Positions 15,874-24,128 are shown, numbered from the stretch's first letter. The stretch is 40,917 nt of DNA from DAIRVC01 sp036803025 (GCA_036803025.1 DAIRVC010000007.1:1-40917); one strand, 5' to 3'. The notes: generated from the sequence alone by a model not told the origin. Program-made: numbers and translations.

Positions 15874-18411
15874 ATGTCCATTCTCGAGGCCCTGGAGACG
15901 CTGCGTTTCGATGCGCAGTTCATGCGCAACGTGGCTGCCTGGGAACGGCTGCCGGCGCGCCCGGCGCGCTACGCCGAGTTCCCCGCCGGCCTCGACCCGC
16001 GCCTGATCGCCGCGCTACGGGCGCGTGACACCGCCCCGTTGTATTCGCATCAGGCCGCGGCGGTCGAGGCGGCGCTGCACGGCGAGAACGTGGTCATCGT
16101 CACCGGGACCGCTTCGGGCAAGACGCTGTGCTACAACCTGCCCGTGCTGAACGGCCTGCTGGCCGATCCCGAGGCGCGGGCGCTGTATCTGTTCCCCACC
16201 AAGGCGCTGGCGCAGGACCAGGCGGCGGCGCTGGGCGCCTTGCTCGAGTCGGCACAGGCCGTCGAGCAGATCCCGGTCCGCACCTACGACGGTGACACCC
16301 CCCAGGCGCAGCGGCGCTCGGTGCGCAATCTGGCGCGTATCCTGATCACCAACCCCGACATGCTGCATACCGGCATCCTGCCGCATCACCCGCGCTGGTC
16401 GGATTTCTTCGAGCACCTGCGCTGGGTTGTCGTCGACGAACTGCACGTCTACCGCGGCGTGTTCGGATCGAACGTGGCCAACCTGTTTCGACGGCTACGG
16501 CGGCTGTGCCGCTTCTACGGCTCCGATCCGAAATTCATCCTGACCTCGGCCACGATCGCCAACCCGGCCGAACTGGCGGAGCGGCTGATCGAGGCCGAGG
16601 TGCGCCTGGTGCCGCCGGAATTGGACGGCTCGCCGCAGGCGGAGAAGCACGTCCTGATCTACAACCCGCCGGTGATTGATCCGACTCTGGGGATGCGCCG
16701 GGCCTACACGCTCGAGGCCACGCGCATTGCGGCGCACTTCCTGCGTCACCAGGTCCAGACGGCGGTCTTCGCCCGGGCCCGGCTGACAACGGAGGTCTTA
16801 CTCGGCTACGTCCGCGATGCGACCGCCCAGGACGGCGGCGATCCGCAGACGGTGCGCGGCTACCGCGGCGGTTACCTTCCCCTGGAACGCCGCGAGATCG
16901 AGCGTGGCCTGCGCGACGGCACGGTGCGCGGCGTGGTGGCCACCAACGCCCTCGAGCTGGGCGTCGATATCGGCCAGCTGGGAGCGGCGGTCGTCGCCGG
17001 ATATCCGGGGACGATCGCCAGCCTGTGGCAGCAGGCCGGCCGAGCCGGTCGCCGGGCCGAGACCTCGGCGGCCGTGCTGGTTGCCTCGGCCGCGCCGCTC
17101 GACCAGTTCGTGGCCGCGCAGCCGCGCTACCTGTTCGAGCGCTCCCCGGAACACGGGCTGATCAACCCCGACAATCTGGCCCTGCTGGTCCGCCACCTGC
17201 GTTGCGCGGCCTTTGAGCTGCCCTTCCAGGCGGACGAGGCCTTCGGGCGGTTCGAACATGTCAGCCAGATCCTGGAGATCCTTGCCGAACAGGGCGAGCT
17301 GCACCGGTCTCAAGACACCTTCCACTGGGTGGCGGACTCGTATCCGGCCGAGGGGGTCTCGCTGCGGGCGGGCACGGACGACACCGTCGTCATCCAGGAC
17401 GTCGGCGGCGGGCGCCCGGTGGTCATCGGCCAGGTCGACCGCGAGGCTGCCCCGCTCCTGGTGCACGCGGGGGCGGTGTATATCCACGAAGGCCGGACCT
17501 TTCTGGTGCGCAAGCTGGATTGGGATAACGCCCTGGCTGAGGTCGAACCGGCCGAGGTCGACTATTACACCGACGCCTCAGAGGCGGTCGACCTGGAGGT
17601 GCTGGAGGTGGCCGATGCCGACGAAAGCCTGCCGGCGCGGCGGGCGCATGGGCGGGTGCGCCTGACCGCCCAATCGACCTCCTATCGCAAGATCAAGCGC
17701 TACACGCACGAAACCCTCGGCTACGGGCAGATCGACTTGCCGCCGCGCCAGTACGAGACGACGGCTTACTGGACCTGGATCGCGCCGGAGACCGTCCAGC
17801 GCATGGAGGCGGCAGGGGTGCTGACCCCGCCCAACGACTACGGCCCGGAGTGGAATCGGTCGCGCGATGCGGCGCGGGCGCGCGACGGCAATCGTTGCCG
17901 GCAGTGCGGGGCGCCCGAGCGCCAGGGCCGGGTGCATGACGTCCACCATATCCGGCCTTTCCGCGAGTTCGGCTATGTCCCCGGCGTGAATCGCCTCGAT
18001 CGCCAGGCCAACGCGTTGGACAACCTGATGACCCTGTGCGCCACCTGCCACCACCGGGCCGAGACCGCCCGCGGCACGCGCACGGCGCTGGGAGGCCTTT
18101 CGTACGCGCTGGGCAGCATCGCGCCCCTCTACCTGATGTGCGACCCGCGCGACCTGGGCGTGCTGGCGGAGGTCCGCTCCAAGGAAACGAAAGGGCCGAC
18201 GGTGACGCTCTACGATCATGCCGCCGAGGGACTGGGCCTGGCCGAGAGGCTGTATGAGCTGCACGCCGACCTGCTGCGCGGGGCGGCCGAGCTGATCCGC
18301 GCCTGTCGCTGCCAGGACGGCTGCCCGGCCTGCGTCGGGCCGGTTGGGCCGGGCGGCCGCGAGGTCAAGGCGCTGACGCTTCGACTGATTGAGGAGCTCC
18401 AATCCCCCTGA
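15874..18411 (+). CDS. MrfA/YprA-like DEAD/DEAH helicase with an inserted HNH nuclease domain
   Basis: This 845-residue helicase has motif I GTASGKT (78-84), FPTKALAQDQ (Ia), the DEAH-variant box DELH (188-191), TSATIAN (224-230), and the C-terminal lobe with VATNALELGVDIG and QQAGRAGRR (386-394). The C-terminus ends in the DUF1998/MrfA cysteine cluster CRCQDGCPAC (811-820) with an earlier Cys756. Between YWTWIAP (632-638) and LGGLSYALGSIAP (739-751) sits a full HNH domain of about 70 residues: RDGNRCRQC (Cys675, Cys678), VHHIRPF (His691/692), LDNLMTLCATCHH (Asn717, Cys722, Cys725). MrfA acts in DNA repair with a separate exonuclease, MrfB; here a nuclease is built in. A GTG six bases upstream is an alternative start. 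It stands alone on its strand. Confidence 0.9.
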   Translation: MSILEALETLRFDAQFMRNVAAWERLPARPARYAEFPAGLDPRLIAALRARDTAPLYSHQAAAVEAALHGENVVIVTGTASGKTLCYNLPVLNGLLADPEARALYLFPTKALAQDQAAALGALLESAQAVEQIPVRTYDGDTPQAQRRSVRNLARILITNPDMLHTGILPHHPRWSDFFEHLRWVVVDELHVYRGVFGSNVANLFRRLRRLCRFYGSDPKFILTSATIANPAELAERLIEAEVRLVPPELDGSPQAEKHVLIYNPPVIDPTLGMRRAYTLEATRIAAHFLRHQVQTAVFARARLTTEVLLGYVRDATAQDGGDPQTVRGYRGGYLPLERREIERGLRDGTVRGVVATNALELGVDIGQLGAAVVAGYPGTIASLWQQAGRAGRRAETSAAVLVASAAPLDQFVAAQPRYLFERSPEHGLINPDNLALLVRHLRCAAFELPFQADEAFGRFEHVSQILEILAEQGELHRSQDTFHWVADSYPAEGVSLRAGTDDTVVIQDVGGGRPVVIGQVDREAAPLLVHAGAVYIHEGRTFLVRKLDWDNALAEVEPAEVDYYTDASEAVDLEVLEVADADESLPARRAHGRVRLTAQSTSYRKIKRYTHETLGYGQIDLPPRQYETTAYWTWIAPETVQRMEAAGVLTPPNDYGPEWNRSRDAARARDGNRCRQCGAPERQGRVHDVHHIRPFREFGYVPGVNRLDRQANALDNLMTLCATCHHRAETARGTRTALGGLSYALGSIAPLYLMCDPRDLGVLAEVRSKETKGPTVTLYDHAAEGLGLAERLYELHADLLRGAAELIRACRCQDGCPACVGPVGPGGREVKALTLRLIEELQSP

Positions 18412-18476
18412 GGATTGACGGACACAGGCTCCGGCTCGAAGATGGCGCCATCCAGGCACGATCCAAGGGGAAGACA

Positions 18477-19424
18477 ATGTCTGCCCGTCTGCTCCGTCTG
18501 TCCGCGCTTGCACTTCTTCCGCTCTTCTCCATCGCCTGCTCGACTATCCTGCAAGCGATCACTCCGCCTTCACCAACGGAGACGGACGGCCCGACAGGCA
18601 CGCCAACGGCGTCGCTGACGAGCACACCCAGGCCAACGTCCACCCCGCGCCCATCACCGACGACCGATCCCTGCACTCCTGGACAAGTTGCCCATGCTCT
18701 GAAGCAGTTCATGCCCTACCTCGAATCCACGGTGTACTACTTCACCGCGGACGGCGAACGAACCCTCGTCGTCTGGTTCGTCGACCCCGCCTTGAATCCG
18801 CTCGCCGACCAGGCTGAGGTAGACACTCAACTGGCGCTAGCCATTGACGATGCTGTCCGCCTGGCGTTCCAGATGAACCACCATGTCTACCCATGTCTAC
18901 AGGAGGCATTCGACACCGTCCGAGTGATTGCTGTGGACCAGGAATACCAGAGCTGGTTCAGTGGAAGGATCCGGCCGCACTCGCTGGCACCGGTTTCTGA
19001 ACCCACGACCGCGCAAATGGAGAGCGTTGAAATCGCCGATGACTACTACTCTCGCCAGGAGGCCCCGCAACCGCCGAGCCAAGAAGGACCAGTGAGTGAC
19101 ACGTGCTCATGGCCCCAAGTGAGGAGCGGGCTGGTCCCGCGTGGTGACTGGCGACGCAGCCTGAACGGGTCTTTCCTGGTGATTGATGAGAGTGGCGTGT
19201 TTGTGTTCGCGCAGTGGGAGGGGCCTAGCGACTACAACACAACGGGTCACAGTGTGCTCAACATGGGGACGGAGTTGAACTGCCTGGTGCCCCAATTGGA
19301 TTGGCTATTGGTGACCGTCGTCGATGGTCAAGGCGTGGTCCATATGAGAGCCCAACTTCCCGGCGCGGCCGTCCGGGCAGGGCTGTTCGAGATGACGCAA
19401 CAGCTTGAGTTCCTTGAGCCCTAG
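18477..19424 (+). CDS. lipoprotein of an unrecognised family, paralogue A
   Basis: The 315-residue protein has a lipoprotein signal ending SIAC (Cys21) and a Thr/Pro/Ser linker to about residue 65. A globular part follows with YLESTVYYF, VVWFVDPALNPLADQAEVD, a Cys in VYPCLQEAF, DQEYQSWFSGRI, a second Cys-containing segment (DTCSWPQVR) and VFVFAQWEGPSDY. The same blocks in the same order occur in the 23073-24050 gene, so the two are paralogues on either side of the sigma-factor cluster. I do not know the family; no catalytic motif is evident. The three or four conserved Cys may form disulfides outside the cell. GGGGAA lies ahead of ATG 18477. Terminal location and spacing suggest its own promoter. 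Confidence 0.75.
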   Translation: MSARLLRLSALALLPLFSIACSTILQAITPPSPTETDGPTGTPTASLTSTPRPTSTPRPSPTTDPCTPGQVAHALKQFMPYLESTVYYFTADGERTLVVWFVDPALNPLADQAEVDTQLALAIDDAVRLAFQMNHHVYPCLQEAFDTVRVIAVDQEYQSWFSGRIRPHSLAPVSEPTTAQMESVEIADDYYSRQEAPQPPSQEGPVSDTCSWPQVRSGLVPRGDWRRSLNGSFLVIDESGVFVFAQWEGPSDYNTTGHSVLNMGTELNCLVPQLDWLLVTVVDGQGVVHMRAQLPGAAVRAGLFEMTQQLEFLEP

Positions 19425-19541
19425 GGTCTGGCCGCGTGCAGGGGGGCGCCACCTCTCCAGCGGCACGTCAGGCGACGCGCGGATGGATGACCTCAGCGTT
19501 GTCCTGCCGCAGGCCGGTTGACGGGGTTCTCGACTGTGCGT

Positions 19542-19604
19542 TCAAGGTGTCTCGGGCGTGGGGGTCCGCCGCCACCGGCCTCCGCCCTGGCCATTGCCAT
19601 TGCC
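19542..19604 (-). pseudogene. 20-codon C-terminal relic of a DUF5667-type sigma-partner gene
   Basis: Just downstream of sigma factor 2, the minus strand encodes a tail ending GQGGGRWRRTPTPETP followed by a stop. The intact DUF5667 protein at 20385-21251 ends GQGGGRWRRTPTPEAP. DNA identity continues past the stop: 39 of 45 bases match between 19546-19590 and 20389-20433 by my hand alignment, with looser similarity out to about 19501 and 20341. The rest of the gene is missing. The simplest reading is that sigma 2 once had its own partner, since deleted. A gene conversion or repeat-mediated event that copied only the tail is the alternative. Confidence 0.75.
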
Positions 19605-19644
19605 GATAGCGTCGAACTCTACGGCCCGTAGGCGTCAGTCGAGA

Positions 19645-20199
19645 TCAGCTCTGAGCCAGGCGCTTGCGCAGCGCCTTGAGGGCGCGGTACTGCAGGACGC
19701 GGATCGATCCCTCGCTGCGGCCCATCCAGGCCGCCACCGTCTCGGTGGGCAGGCTCAGAAGCATGCGCAGGCGGATGACCTCGGCGTAATCCTGCGGCAG
19801 GTCGGCCAGCGCGCGGCGCAGCGCCTCGTTCTCCATCTGATCGATCAGCTGGTCATCCATCGAGCGAACGTCGGCCTGAGGTACATCCGCCGAATCGATC
19901 GGCAGCTCTTCCTTCTGCAGCCGGTGCTTGTCGATGAGCAGATTGCGAGCCACCTTGTACAGGAAGGCCGAAAACGGGTGACCGCGCGGTTGGTAGCCGT
20001 CCAGCGCCTGGTAGGCGCGCAGGAAGACCTGCTCGGTCAGGTCCTCCGCGTCGCGCGGGTTCCCGACGTGCGATTGGACGTAGCGATACAGAGGGTCCAG
20101 GTAGCGCTCGTACAGCCAGCCGAACGCTTCTCGGTCGCCGCGCTTGGCTCTGGCGACCAGGCTGGCATCATCGAGCGCCGACCGGGGAGACTCGCTCAT
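19645..20199 (-). CDS. sigma-70 family (ECF-like) factor 2
   Basis: The 184-residue protein has region 2 (AKRGDREAFGWLYERYLDPLYRYVQS, then DAEDLTEQVFLRAYQAL and FSAFLYKVARNLLID) and region 4 (LADLPQDYAEVIRLRMLLSLPTETVAAWMGRSEGSIRVLQYRALKAL), separated by a linker. Regions 1 and 3 are absent, as in ECF factors. It directs RNA polymerase to a set of stress or envelope promoters. It is a close paralogue of factor 1 at 21238-21804. The ATG at 20199 has GGTGAT upstream and lines up with the factor 1 start; an ATG 42 bases earlier has no ribosome site. Its expected membrane partner downstream is reduced to a 20-codon relic, so it may be unrestrained or controlled by the factor 1 partner. Confidence 0.88.
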   Translation of the reverse strand: MSESPRSALDDASLVARAKRGDREAFGWLYERYLDPLYRYVQSHVGNPRDAEDLTEQVFLRAYQALDGYQPRGHPFSAFLYKVARNLLIDKHRLQKEELPIDSADVPQADVRSMDDQLIDQMENEALRRALADLPQDYAEVIRLRMLLSLPTETVAAWMGRSEGSIRVLQYRALKALRKRLAQS

Positions 20200-20327
20200 C
20201 GACAGATCACCCGTGGCGTCGCGTTTGCGCGCCAGAAGCATACTACAGCACTCGCTCGATCCGTGCCGAGAAAGAATCAGGCGCCTAATAGGCTGAGGGA
20301 ACGTGGTGGGCGCCCACCGACGAGTAA

Positions 20328-20353
20328 GCTGGCGTATTCTGTCCTACGCCAGC
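20328..20353 (-). terminator. 9-bp stem hairpin after the DUF5667 gene
   Basis: GCTGGCGTA pairs with TACGCCAGC around an eight-base loop, 31 bp beyond the DUF5667 stop and ahead of sigma 2. A second small palindrome, GGTGGGC-GCCCACC, follows at 20305-20318 and could be an operator for sigma 2. Confidence 0.5.
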
Positions 20354-20384
20354 CGGCCGGTCGACGGGGGGTAAGTCTGCGTTC

Positions 20385-21251
20385 TCAGGGTGCCTCGGGC
20401 GTGGGGGTGCGTCGCCAGCGGCCTCCCCCCTGCCCCTGGCCGCGCCCGCGATCGTTCCCGGGGGCCGGGCTTTCGGTGCGGCGCAGTTGACCCGGGGCCT
20501 GGTCACTGGGGTTCCCGCCCTGAAGGAGCGTCTCGAGCACCGCCTGGCTGTGGCGCGCCTCTTCCATGGCTGCTTCCCCGGCGGCCTGTCCGCCGGCGCC
20601 GCTCGATCGCTCCAGGAAGCGGTTCAGAGCCTGCTGCTGTGCCGCCAGGGCCTGCTGCAGACCATGAACGCGCTCGGGATCGGACGATTGGGACAGCAGG
20701 CCGACGGCGATGGCGATCTCGGATTGGTATTCCGCCAGCAGGCCATTGGCTTCCGACTCTCGCCCGGTCGCCAGCACCGCCTCCGCCTCCCGCAGTCGCT
20801 CAGAAGCGAATCGGGCGCGCAGGCTGGCCTGGCTGTCCGGGCTGCTTGTCAGCACCAGTTGCAGCCGCTCCAGGCCGCGCTTTGCCCCGTACAGGACGTC
20901 CCCGGGCAAGGCATCGCCGGCGGCATACGCGACCCCCAGGCTGCCGCCCAGCAGCAGCGCCAGGGCGATCAAGCCGGCCAGGGCCGGTTGCCACACGCGG
21001 CGCAGCGCACGCACCGGTCGCCGATCGTGCCGCACCGCAGCCGGCGCCGATCGGGCCCAACGGTTCAGCAATCGCGTCTTCGCCGCGGCGCTGAACGCCG
21101 CCGATGGCGCCGGTGGAGTCAACCCGTCGCGGACCTCGACAGCCAGTTCGATGAGCGGCGAGAGCCCACTCTGACCTTGCGCGGTGGTCGGTCGAGCGTC
21201 GGCCAGCGCCCGCTCAAGGTCCTCTGATTGTGTCTGCTCAGTGCGCATCAT
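20385..21251 (-). CDS. DUF5667-domain membrane protein, putative sigma-factor partner
   Basis: The 288-residue protein has a basic cytoplasmic N-terminus (about 1-88), one membrane helix (PALAGLIALALLLGGSLGVAYA, about 89-110) and an external DUF5667 domain beginning DALPGDVLYGAKRGLERLQL. A helical stretch (to about 235) and a flexible Gly/Arg/Gln tail ending in TPTPEAP follow. The topology is that of an anti-sigma or sensor protein with the sigma-binding part inside. Start ATG 21251 (or 21248) overlaps the end of sigma factor 1 by about 14 bases, a strong sign of coupled expression and a functional pair. The cytoplasmic part has no zinc-binding anti-sigma HxxxCxxC motif, so it would be a different type of anti-sigma. 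What it senses is unknown. Confidence 0.82.
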   Translation of the reverse strand: MMRTEQTQSEDLERALADARPTTAQGQSGLSPLIELAVEVRDGLTPPAPSAAFSAAAKTRLLNRWARSAPAAVRHDRRPVRALRRVWQPALAGLIALALLLGGSLGVAYAAGDALPGDVLYGAKRGLERLQLVLTSSPDSQASLRARFASERLREAEAVLATGRESEANGLLAEYQSEIAIAVGLLSQSSDPERVHGLQQALAAQQQALNRFLERSSGAGGQAAGEAAMEEARHSQAVLETLLQGGNPSDQAPGQLRRTESPAPGNDRGRGQGQGGGRWRRTPTPEAP

Positions 21252-21804
21252 CTCGGTCCGTCAATCTCTGGCGCAGTGCCTTCAGCGCCCGGAATAGCAG
21301 CACCCGGGCTGCTCCCTCACTGCGACCCATCCAGGCTGCCACCGTCCCGGTCGGCAAGCCCAACAACAGACGCAGGCGGATCACCTCGCCATAGTCGGGC
21401 GGCAGCGCCGCCAGTGCCTGCCGCAGCGCCATCAACCGCTCCCGACGGATGAGGACCTCATCCAACTGACCCGGGCCCTCACCCTGACGGTCGGCCTCCT
21501 CGATCGTCGCCTCGTCCCTGCGCTGGCGATGGTGGTCGACCAGCACGTTGCGGGCGACCCGGTAAAGAAAGGCCGAGAATGGCAGCCCGCGGTCCTGGTA
21601 ACGCGGCAAAGCCTGGAACGAGCGCAGGAAGACCGTCTCCGTCAGATCCTCTGCATCTCCACTGTTGCCGACCCAGGAGTGCAGGTAGCGGTAGATCGGC
21701 TCCATATAGTGCTCGTACAGCTCGCCAAAGGCCTCCACCTCGCCGCGCTGGGCCCTGGCAATCAAGACCGAATCCGGCGCGGAAGGGCGTTGAGCCTCAC
21801 TCAT
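21238..21804 (-). CDS. sigma-70 family (ECF-like) factor 1
   Basis: This 188-residue factor has region 2 (AQRGEVEAFGELYEHYMEPIYRYLHS, DAEDLTETVFLRSFQAL, FSAFLYRVARNVLVDHHRQRR is split here only for reading) and region 4 (LAALPPDYGEVIRLRLLLGLPTGTVAAWMGRSEGAARVLLFRALKAL). It is very similar to factor 2 in both regions, differing mostly in the linker. It is the first gene of a two-gene unit with the DUF5667 protein, whose start overlaps its stop. ATG 21804 follows a possible extended -10 at 21848-21856. The target genes could include the two bracketing lipoproteins and the secreted protein upstream, but no shared promoter motif was established. Confidence 0.9.
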   Translation of the reverse strand: MSEAQRPSAPDSVLIARAQRGEVEAFGELYEHYMEPIYRYLHSWVGNSGDAEDLTETVFLRSFQALPRYQDRGLPFSAFLYRVARNVLVDHHRQRRDEATIEEADRQGEGPGQLDEVLIRRERLMALRQALAALPPDYGEVIRLRLLLGLPTGTVAAWMGRSEGAARVLLFRALKALRQRLTDRDDAH

Positions 21805-21847
21805 CAGAACGGCCCGGCCAAGGGGTTGTTACGGACATACCTGGGGC

Positions 21848-21856
21848 AGGATAACA
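21848..21856 (-). promoter_or_regulatory. candidate extended -10 promoter of sigma factor 1
   Basis: The minus strand reads TGT-TATCCT, giving a predicted leader of about 37 nt before ATG 21804. No -35 is recognisable. Weak match. Confidence 0.3.
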
Positions 21857-21898
21857 CATCGCCGCAGCGCGTGTGGACCGCCCGCCCGGCGGAAGCAG

Positions 21899-21930
21899 AG
21901 CGGGACGGGCCTTTGCCTGCCCGTCCCGCT
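21899..21930 (-). terminator. 12-bp GC-rich hairpin between secreted protein and sigma 1
   Basis: AGCGGGACGGGC pairs perfectly with GCCCGTCCCGCT around an eight-base loop, 25 bp past the secreted-protein stop. It separates that gene from the sigma 1 promoter. T-tract is weak. Confidence 0.7.
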
Positions 21931-21954
21931 TCTCTCAGACAGCCTGGATTCAGG

Positions 21955-22890
21955 TCAGTTGGGCTCGACCGGGTCCGGCCCTTCCGGGGCGGCGGGGCAC
22001 GTGACCTGTCCGAGGCCCCGGGCGTTCGCCTGGCCGCCGTGTGCGCGGGCGTTGCACACACCCCGTGCTGGATCGCCGGCCGGCGGCGGTTCGTCCGGGC
22101 GCTCGGCCTGGCGTACATGCCCCACGCCCTTGATCGTCGGCCGCCCGTACAGCTCGAAGAGCTCCCCGAACCCAGTCCCGGATCGGAAGGCGCTGACCAG
22201 TGTTTCGAGGGTCACATCGCAATCGCCTTCGCTGAGTCCTTCTTCACAGGCCTGCTGCGACTCGGCCGCAATGGCATACAGCTTGACGATCGCACCGAAG
22301 CCCAGGCCGTCCTCGTGAAGGGCGGCGATGGCGTCACCAACGTCGACAATCCCGACCGAGCCGTCCTCGCCGATCTGAAGCTGCCAATCGACGAGCAGGA
22401 CTCCCAGAGCCTCCATCACCGCCTGCGCCAGAGCAGGATCTTCGATCACCACCTCGATCGGTGTCTCGCCTTCCTCGGCGATCAACTCCAGCGTGAAGGT
22501 GCCGTCCTCGTTCTCGGTGAGTCCGAGGATGGTGGCCGCCAGCGCGCCCTCATCTGCCTCGTCTGCAAGTGTGCAGTCGTCCGCTTCGCAGACCACCCAG
22601 ACCCGGGTGGCCTGAAGCGCCGCGGCCAAGGCCTCGATATTCACATCGCCGAAGTAGGCGCCGAGCAGGGATACGATCGGGTGATCGTAGTCGCCGCTCA
22701 ACGTCACCGTGCACAGGCCGTCCTCGGTGGCGAGAGTCACTGTACCGTTCGCCTCGTCAACCGCCACCACCGTGCCGGATACGTTCTCGCCGCTGCAGGC
22801 CGGGATCTCCTCCTGCGCTGCGGCGGGACCGGCCAAAGTCGCTGCCAGTCCCAGGACCGTTAAGATCGTGAGAACCTTCGCAATCCTCAT
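21955..22890 (-). CDS. secreted protein of unknown function with a DUF5666-like strand motif
   Basis: This 311-residue protein has a Sec signal peptide (MRIAKVLTILTVLGL ... GPAAA) with likely cleavage before QEE near residue 26. The mature part is strikingly acidic. It contains two short beta units of the type GTVVAVDEANGTVTL (about 39-53) and ILGLTENEDGTFTLELIAEEG, resembling the small-barrel DUF5666 repeats found in secreted proteins. At least seven Cys are spread over the chain, including ACSGEN, DGLCTV, CEADDC and ACEEGLSEGDC. The C-terminal 60 residues are basic and Gly/Ala/Pro-rich. GAGGAGG precedes ATG 22890. It lies just upstream of sigma 1 on the same strand but is separated by a hairpin, so it may be a client or signal for the sigma/DUF5667 pair. 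Function unknown. Confidence 0.72.
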   Translation of the reverse strand: MRIAKVLTILTVLGLAATLAGPAAAQEEIPACSGENVSGTVVAVDEANGTVTLATEDGLCTVTLSGDYDHPIVSLLGAYFGDVNIEALAAALQATRVWVVCEADDCTLADEADEGALAATILGLTENEDGTFTLELIAEEGETPIEVVIEDPALAQAVMEALGVLLVDWQLQIGEDGSVGIVDVGDAIAALHEDGLGFGAIVKLYAIAAESQQACEEGLSEGDCDVTLETLVSAFRSGTGFGELFELYGRPTIKGVGHVRQAERPDEPPPAGDPARGVCNARAHGGQANARGLGQVTCPAAPEGPDPVEPN

Positions 22891-23011
22891 TTCAACCTCC
22901 TCGTTTGGTGAATACAGGCTACACTCCAGGAAATCGAATCACTTGCAGAGTTGTTACATCCAGGCCAGTCACGATGGCCGGTGCCAGTGATGGGCAAGTG
23001 GGGCCCTTGCC

Positions 23012-23040
23012 TTGACCCGGCCGCGCCCCTCAGGCATAAT
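23012..23040 (+). promoter_or_regulatory. housekeeping-type promoter of lipoprotein paralogue B
   Basis: TTGACC (23012-23017), a 17-bp spacer and CATAAT (23035-23040) make the best -35/-10 pair in the window. Transcription would begin near 23047, leaving a leader of about 26 nt with GGGGGAAGGA as ribosome site. Confidence 0.7.
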
Positions 23041-23072
23041 GCCCCGCACTTGCATGGGGGAAGGACCCTGGC

Positions 23073-24050
23073 ATGCCCAACCGCCTCGCTTGGCTGCTCG
23101 TCGTCGGAACGGCGCTCTTGGCCGCCTGTGGAATCTCGGCCCCCTCGCCGACGGCGCCGCTCGGCACGCCGGCCACGCCCACGATCGTGCCCTACGTGAC
23201 CGGCGCAGCAATCACCGCGACGCCTCTGCCGGCGGCCGGTGCGCCCACGGCAACGCCCGGTCCGGCCTGGCTGGGCAGCGGCTGCGACGCCAATGAGATC
23301 GTCGCCGCGTTGCGCCCGACGATCCCGTACGCGCAGTCCAGCCTGAGCCACAACTACCTGATGTCCGTCTATTACCTGAATGCGTGGGTCGTCGATCCGG
23401 GCCTCGATCCCCTGGCGGGCGAGGCGCAGCTCGATTTGGGTGTGGCGCTGGCACGACGCCATGCCGCCCTCCTCAGCGTTCAGCTCAACCGCGCCGATGT
23501 CTGCCTGGGCAGCGTCTTCGATCAGATCGTCGTGACCGTCGTCGACCGCGACTACAACTCGTGGTTCAGCGGAAGCATTGACCCGCAGGATCTGCCCGAG
23601 AGCGACGCGCCTTCCGATGCCGAGATCGATACGGCGATCGAAGCCTTCAGCCCCGGGTTCGTGCGCTCGGCGGTCACCGCCTCCGTCGGCCGCTCAGCCG
23701 CCTCGGCCGAAGCTTGCACCTGGGAGCAGGCCTCCGCCGGGATGCAGGAACGGCTGGGCGCCGATCACCCCAACTCGGCCTTCTACTATGCGATCGACGA
23801 TAGCGGTGCAAACGTGTGGGCCCAATGGAATGGGCCGGCGGACATCGACGTCTTCCTGCCCGAGATGATGGAGATTGGGATCGAGCTCGCCTGCCTGCAT
23901 CCGGCGGCGGATACGTTCTGGGTGGTCTACACGGACGCCTATGGAGGCGCCCAGCTGATCGTCGCCGAGCCGGGCGAGGCGATTCGGCTGGGCGACCGGC
24001 AGGCGATGCTGGACCAGCTCCAGGTCGTCTATCCCCAATCCAGCCAATAA
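23073..24050 (+). CDS. lipoprotein of an unrecognised family, paralogue B
   Basis: The 325-residue protein starts with a lipoprotein signal ending LAAC (Cys19), followed by a Thr/Pro/Ala linker to about residue 65. It shares ordered blocks with paralogue A at 18477: a Cys just after the linker (GCDANEIV versus PCTPGQVA), VVDPGLDPLAGEAQLD, a Cys in ADVCLGSVF, DRDYNSWFSGSI, ACTWEQASAG and VWAQWNGPADID. This WFSG-containing family is not one I can name. Conserved acidic and Trp residues without a catalytic triad suggest a binding function on the outer face. It has its own strong promoter and ends at a bidirectional hairpin, so it is monocistronic. Confidence 0.77.
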   Translation: MPNRLAWLLVVGTALLAACGISAPSPTAPLGTPATPTIVPYVTGAAITATPLPAAGAPTATPGPAWLGSGCDANEIVAALRPTIPYAQSSLSHNYLMSVYYLNAWVVDPGLDPLAGEAQLDLGVALARRHAALLSVQLNRADVCLGSVFDQIVVTVVDRDYNSWFSGSIDPQDLPESDAPSDAEIDTAIEAFSPGFVRSAVTASVGRSAASAEACTWEQASAGMQERLGADHPNSAFYYAIDDSGANVWAQWNGPADIDVFLPEMMEIGIELACLHPAADTFWVVYTDAYGGAQLIVAEPGEAIRLGDRQAMLDQLQVVYPQSSQ

Positions 24051-24068
24051 CCTCGGAAAGCCCAAGAC

Positions 24069-24099
24069 ACAGGCCCTGCGGCGGATGCGCAGGGCCTGT
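24069..24099. terminator. 12-bp stem bidirectional terminator
   Basis: ACAGGCCCTGCG pairs with CGCAGGGCCTGT around a seven-base loop, followed on the plus strand by CTGTTTG. It lies between the converging lipoprotein B and EamA genes. Confidence 0.75.
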
Positions 24100-24128
24100 C
24101 TGTTTGACGGGCGTTGCTCGGGCTACGT

